5,424 nucleotides of DNA from assembly GCA_025925615.1 (NCBI GenBank), contig JAICLN010000289.1:1-5424 (forward strand). The letters run 5' to 3'. The notes beneath the pieces are model-generated. The model made no database searches. It saw only the letters and a list, made by a program, of their open reading frames with translations, and was not told the origin of the DNA. Positions 4,220 to 5,424 of this stretch are shown piece after piece. The translations under genes were made by a program, and so were the position numbers. Source of the stretch: Actinomycetospora sp. GTDB lineage: Bacteria > Actinomycetota > Actinomycetes > Mycobacteriales > Pseudonocardiaceae. The number at the start of each line of letters is the position of its first letter. The first letter of the stretch is position 1.

Positions 4220-5424
4220 CTACCGCGCCCGGACCCGTTGCAGGAGCGCCGCGGCCTGGGTCCGCGAGCGCGTGTTCGTCTTGCGCAGCACGTTCGAGAC
4301 GTGGACCGCGACCGTCCGTTCCTTCATCTCCAGGCGCCGCCCGACCTGCCGGTTGGTGAGCCCCTCGGCGACGGCCTGCAGCACCTGGTGCTCGCGCGGG
4401 GTGAGTGCGGAGAGCTCCGGGGCCCGCGCGGGGCCGTCGGCCTTGACGTCCCCCGGCGTGTCGAGGAGGTCGGCCAGGGTGAGGGCGCCACGACCGGCGA
4501 CCGCCTCGAGCTCGGTGAGGAACGGCGTCGCCCCCATGCCGTGGGCGGTCGCCGCGGCCGCGCGCAGGCAGGCCGTGACCTCCGACGGCGACCGGCGCGG
4601 CCCGGAAAGCAGCGCGTCGGCGCGGCGCAGCTGGGCGTAGGCCGCCGGGTAGGGGTTGAGCAGGGCGCTCCACCGCTCGGCGACGTCGCGCCAGCTCTCC
4701 GGGTCCGACGCGCCCTGCACCCGCCCGAGCTCCGCCCGGCACATGCGCGCGTAGGCGACGACGGTGCGCCGCAGCGCCGGCACGATCGTCGGGACCCGTC
4801 GTTCGAGGTCCCGGAGGTGCTCGACGAGCCGCGCGACGGCCTCGGGGTCACGGTCCCCCAGCGCGGCGGCCTCGGACTCCGCGCGCAGCCCGTGCCAGAT
4901 CAGCGGGGCGGCGAGGAAGACGTCCTCGGGGTGGCGGGCGACGACCTCGAGCCCGGCCGCGACGATGGACCGCGCCTCCCGCGGTCGGCCGCGCCACATC
5001 TGCAGCCCGGAGCGCAGCGTCACCAGCGGCACCTGCCGGCGCTCCCCCGCCGTCGCCGAGAGCAGCTCCACCGCGCGCATGTCCTCGTCGGCGGCACCGA
5101 ACTCCCCGCGCCCGACCAGCAGACGCACCCGCGCGAGCCGGACCTCGAGGGCCTCGCCGCCGGTGGGCCGCAGCGCCCACGCCTCGTCGACCGCCTCCTG
5201 CGCCTCGGTCCAGCGCCCGAGGCGGAAGAGGCCGTTGGCGGCGGTGGCCAGCAGGCTGACCCCGAAGCTGCGGGCCAGGCCCAGCTCCCGCATCCGCGCG
5301 ACCCCCTGGCGGGCCAGCTCCACCCCCTCGGCGATCTCGCCCAACGGCCCGACCAGCAGCTCCGCCCAGTGCCCGTACGCGCGGCCGATGCCCATGACGT
5401 CGCCGAGCCGCTCGGCGACGGCGA
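4220..5424 (-). CDS. LuxR-family large transcriptional regulator (LAL/MalT-like), C-terminal part
   Basis: The frame stays open to the right edge, so the N-terminus is missing; 400 residues are visible. The last 64 (4223-4414) are a LuxR-type helix-turn-helix: LTPREHQVLQAVAEGLTNRQVG, then the recognition helix KERTVAVHVSNVLRK and a closing SRTQAAALL. The preceding 330 residues are Ala/Leu/Arg-rich helical repeats such as RLGRWTEAQEAVDEAWAL and LVGRGEFGAADEDM, consistent with TPR-like units. This is the layout of LAL or MalT-type regulators, whose N-terminal AAA/NACHT ATPase module would lie outside the window; that part is not seen. The ATG at 5395 lies within the repeats and is not a likely start, since in-frame coding continues upstream of it (AVAERLGDV). 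It presumably activates transcription after binding an unknown ligand, possibly including the adjoining DUF5995 gene. Confidence 0.88.
   Translation of the reverse strand, partial: AVAERLGDVMGIGRAYGHWAELLVGPLGEIAEGVELARQGVARMRELGLARSFGVSLLATAANGLFRLGRWTEAQEAVDEAWALRPTGGEALEVRLARVRLLVGRGEFGAADEDMRAVELLSATAGERRQVPLVTLRSGLQMWRGRPREARSIVAAGLEVVARHPEDVFLAAPLIWHGLRAESEAAALGDRDPEAVARLVEHLRDLERRVPTIVPALRRTVVAYARMCRAELGRVQGASDPESWRDVAERWSALLNPYPAAYAQLRRADALLSGPRRSPSEVTACLRAAAATAHGMGATPFLTELEAVAGRGALTLADLLDTPGDVKADGPARAPELSALTPREHQVLQAVAEGLTNRQVGRRLEMKERTVAVHVSNVLRKTNTRSRTQAAALLQRVRAR

Noticed and set aside
3198..4640. Plus-strand frame of 480 residues opposite the DUF5995 and LuxR-type genes
   Set aside because: Antisense shadow of two recognisable minus-strand proteins; composition is Arg/Val/Gly-rich without a domain.

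Overview
The window is very GC-rich with strong G/C preference at third codon positions, GTG starts, a probable leaderless gene, and actinobacterial families (DUF2690, a chaplin-like secreted protein, a soluble histidine kinase with an AHDIxHEL-type H-box, DUF5995, a large LuxR-type regulator). This points to a high-GC actinobacterium. Pseudonocardiales (for example Pseudonocardia or Actinomycetospora) is my best guess, but it is inference and not proven by any marker gene.

Left part, plus strand (1-2201): the 3' end of a single-pass membrane protein with a Pro/Ala-rich exterior and a Gly/Asn tail (3-452); a perfect 24-bp palindrome; a membrane-anchored DUF2690 protein that looks leaderless (512-1171); a strong hairpin terminator; a promoter region with a tandem 10-mer and a perfect inverted repeat; a 90-residue secreted chaplin-like protein (1404-1676); a hairpin terminator; a structured non-coding stretch with four alternating CAGGAA/TTCCTG arms; and a 67-residue small exported or membrane peptide (1998-2201). 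All four genes encode membrane or secreted products, so this half reads as a cell-envelope or surface neighbourhood of separately transcribed small units, each with its own regulatory DNA.

Middle, plus strand (2202-3453): about 320 non-coding bases with GATCGA repeats and a possible 12-codon upstream ORF, then a short soluble histidine kinase without sensor domain or partner response regulator in view (2522-3115), then a 60-residue charged small protein (3271-3453).

Right part, minus strand (3450-5424): a LuxR-type large regulator with TPR-like middle and C-terminal helix-turn-helix, cut by the window edge, followed 23 bases later by a DUF5995 protein. They are probably one operon. Its last stop codon shares a CTAG with the stop of the 60-residue plus-strand gene, so the two units converge with no gap.

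No tRNA, rRNA, CRISPR array, insertion sequence or phage gene was seen. No clear new multi-gene system is demonstrated. The best candidates for novelty are the atypical chaplin-like protein, the alternating-arm region at 1766-1871, and the palindromes in the intergenic gaps.
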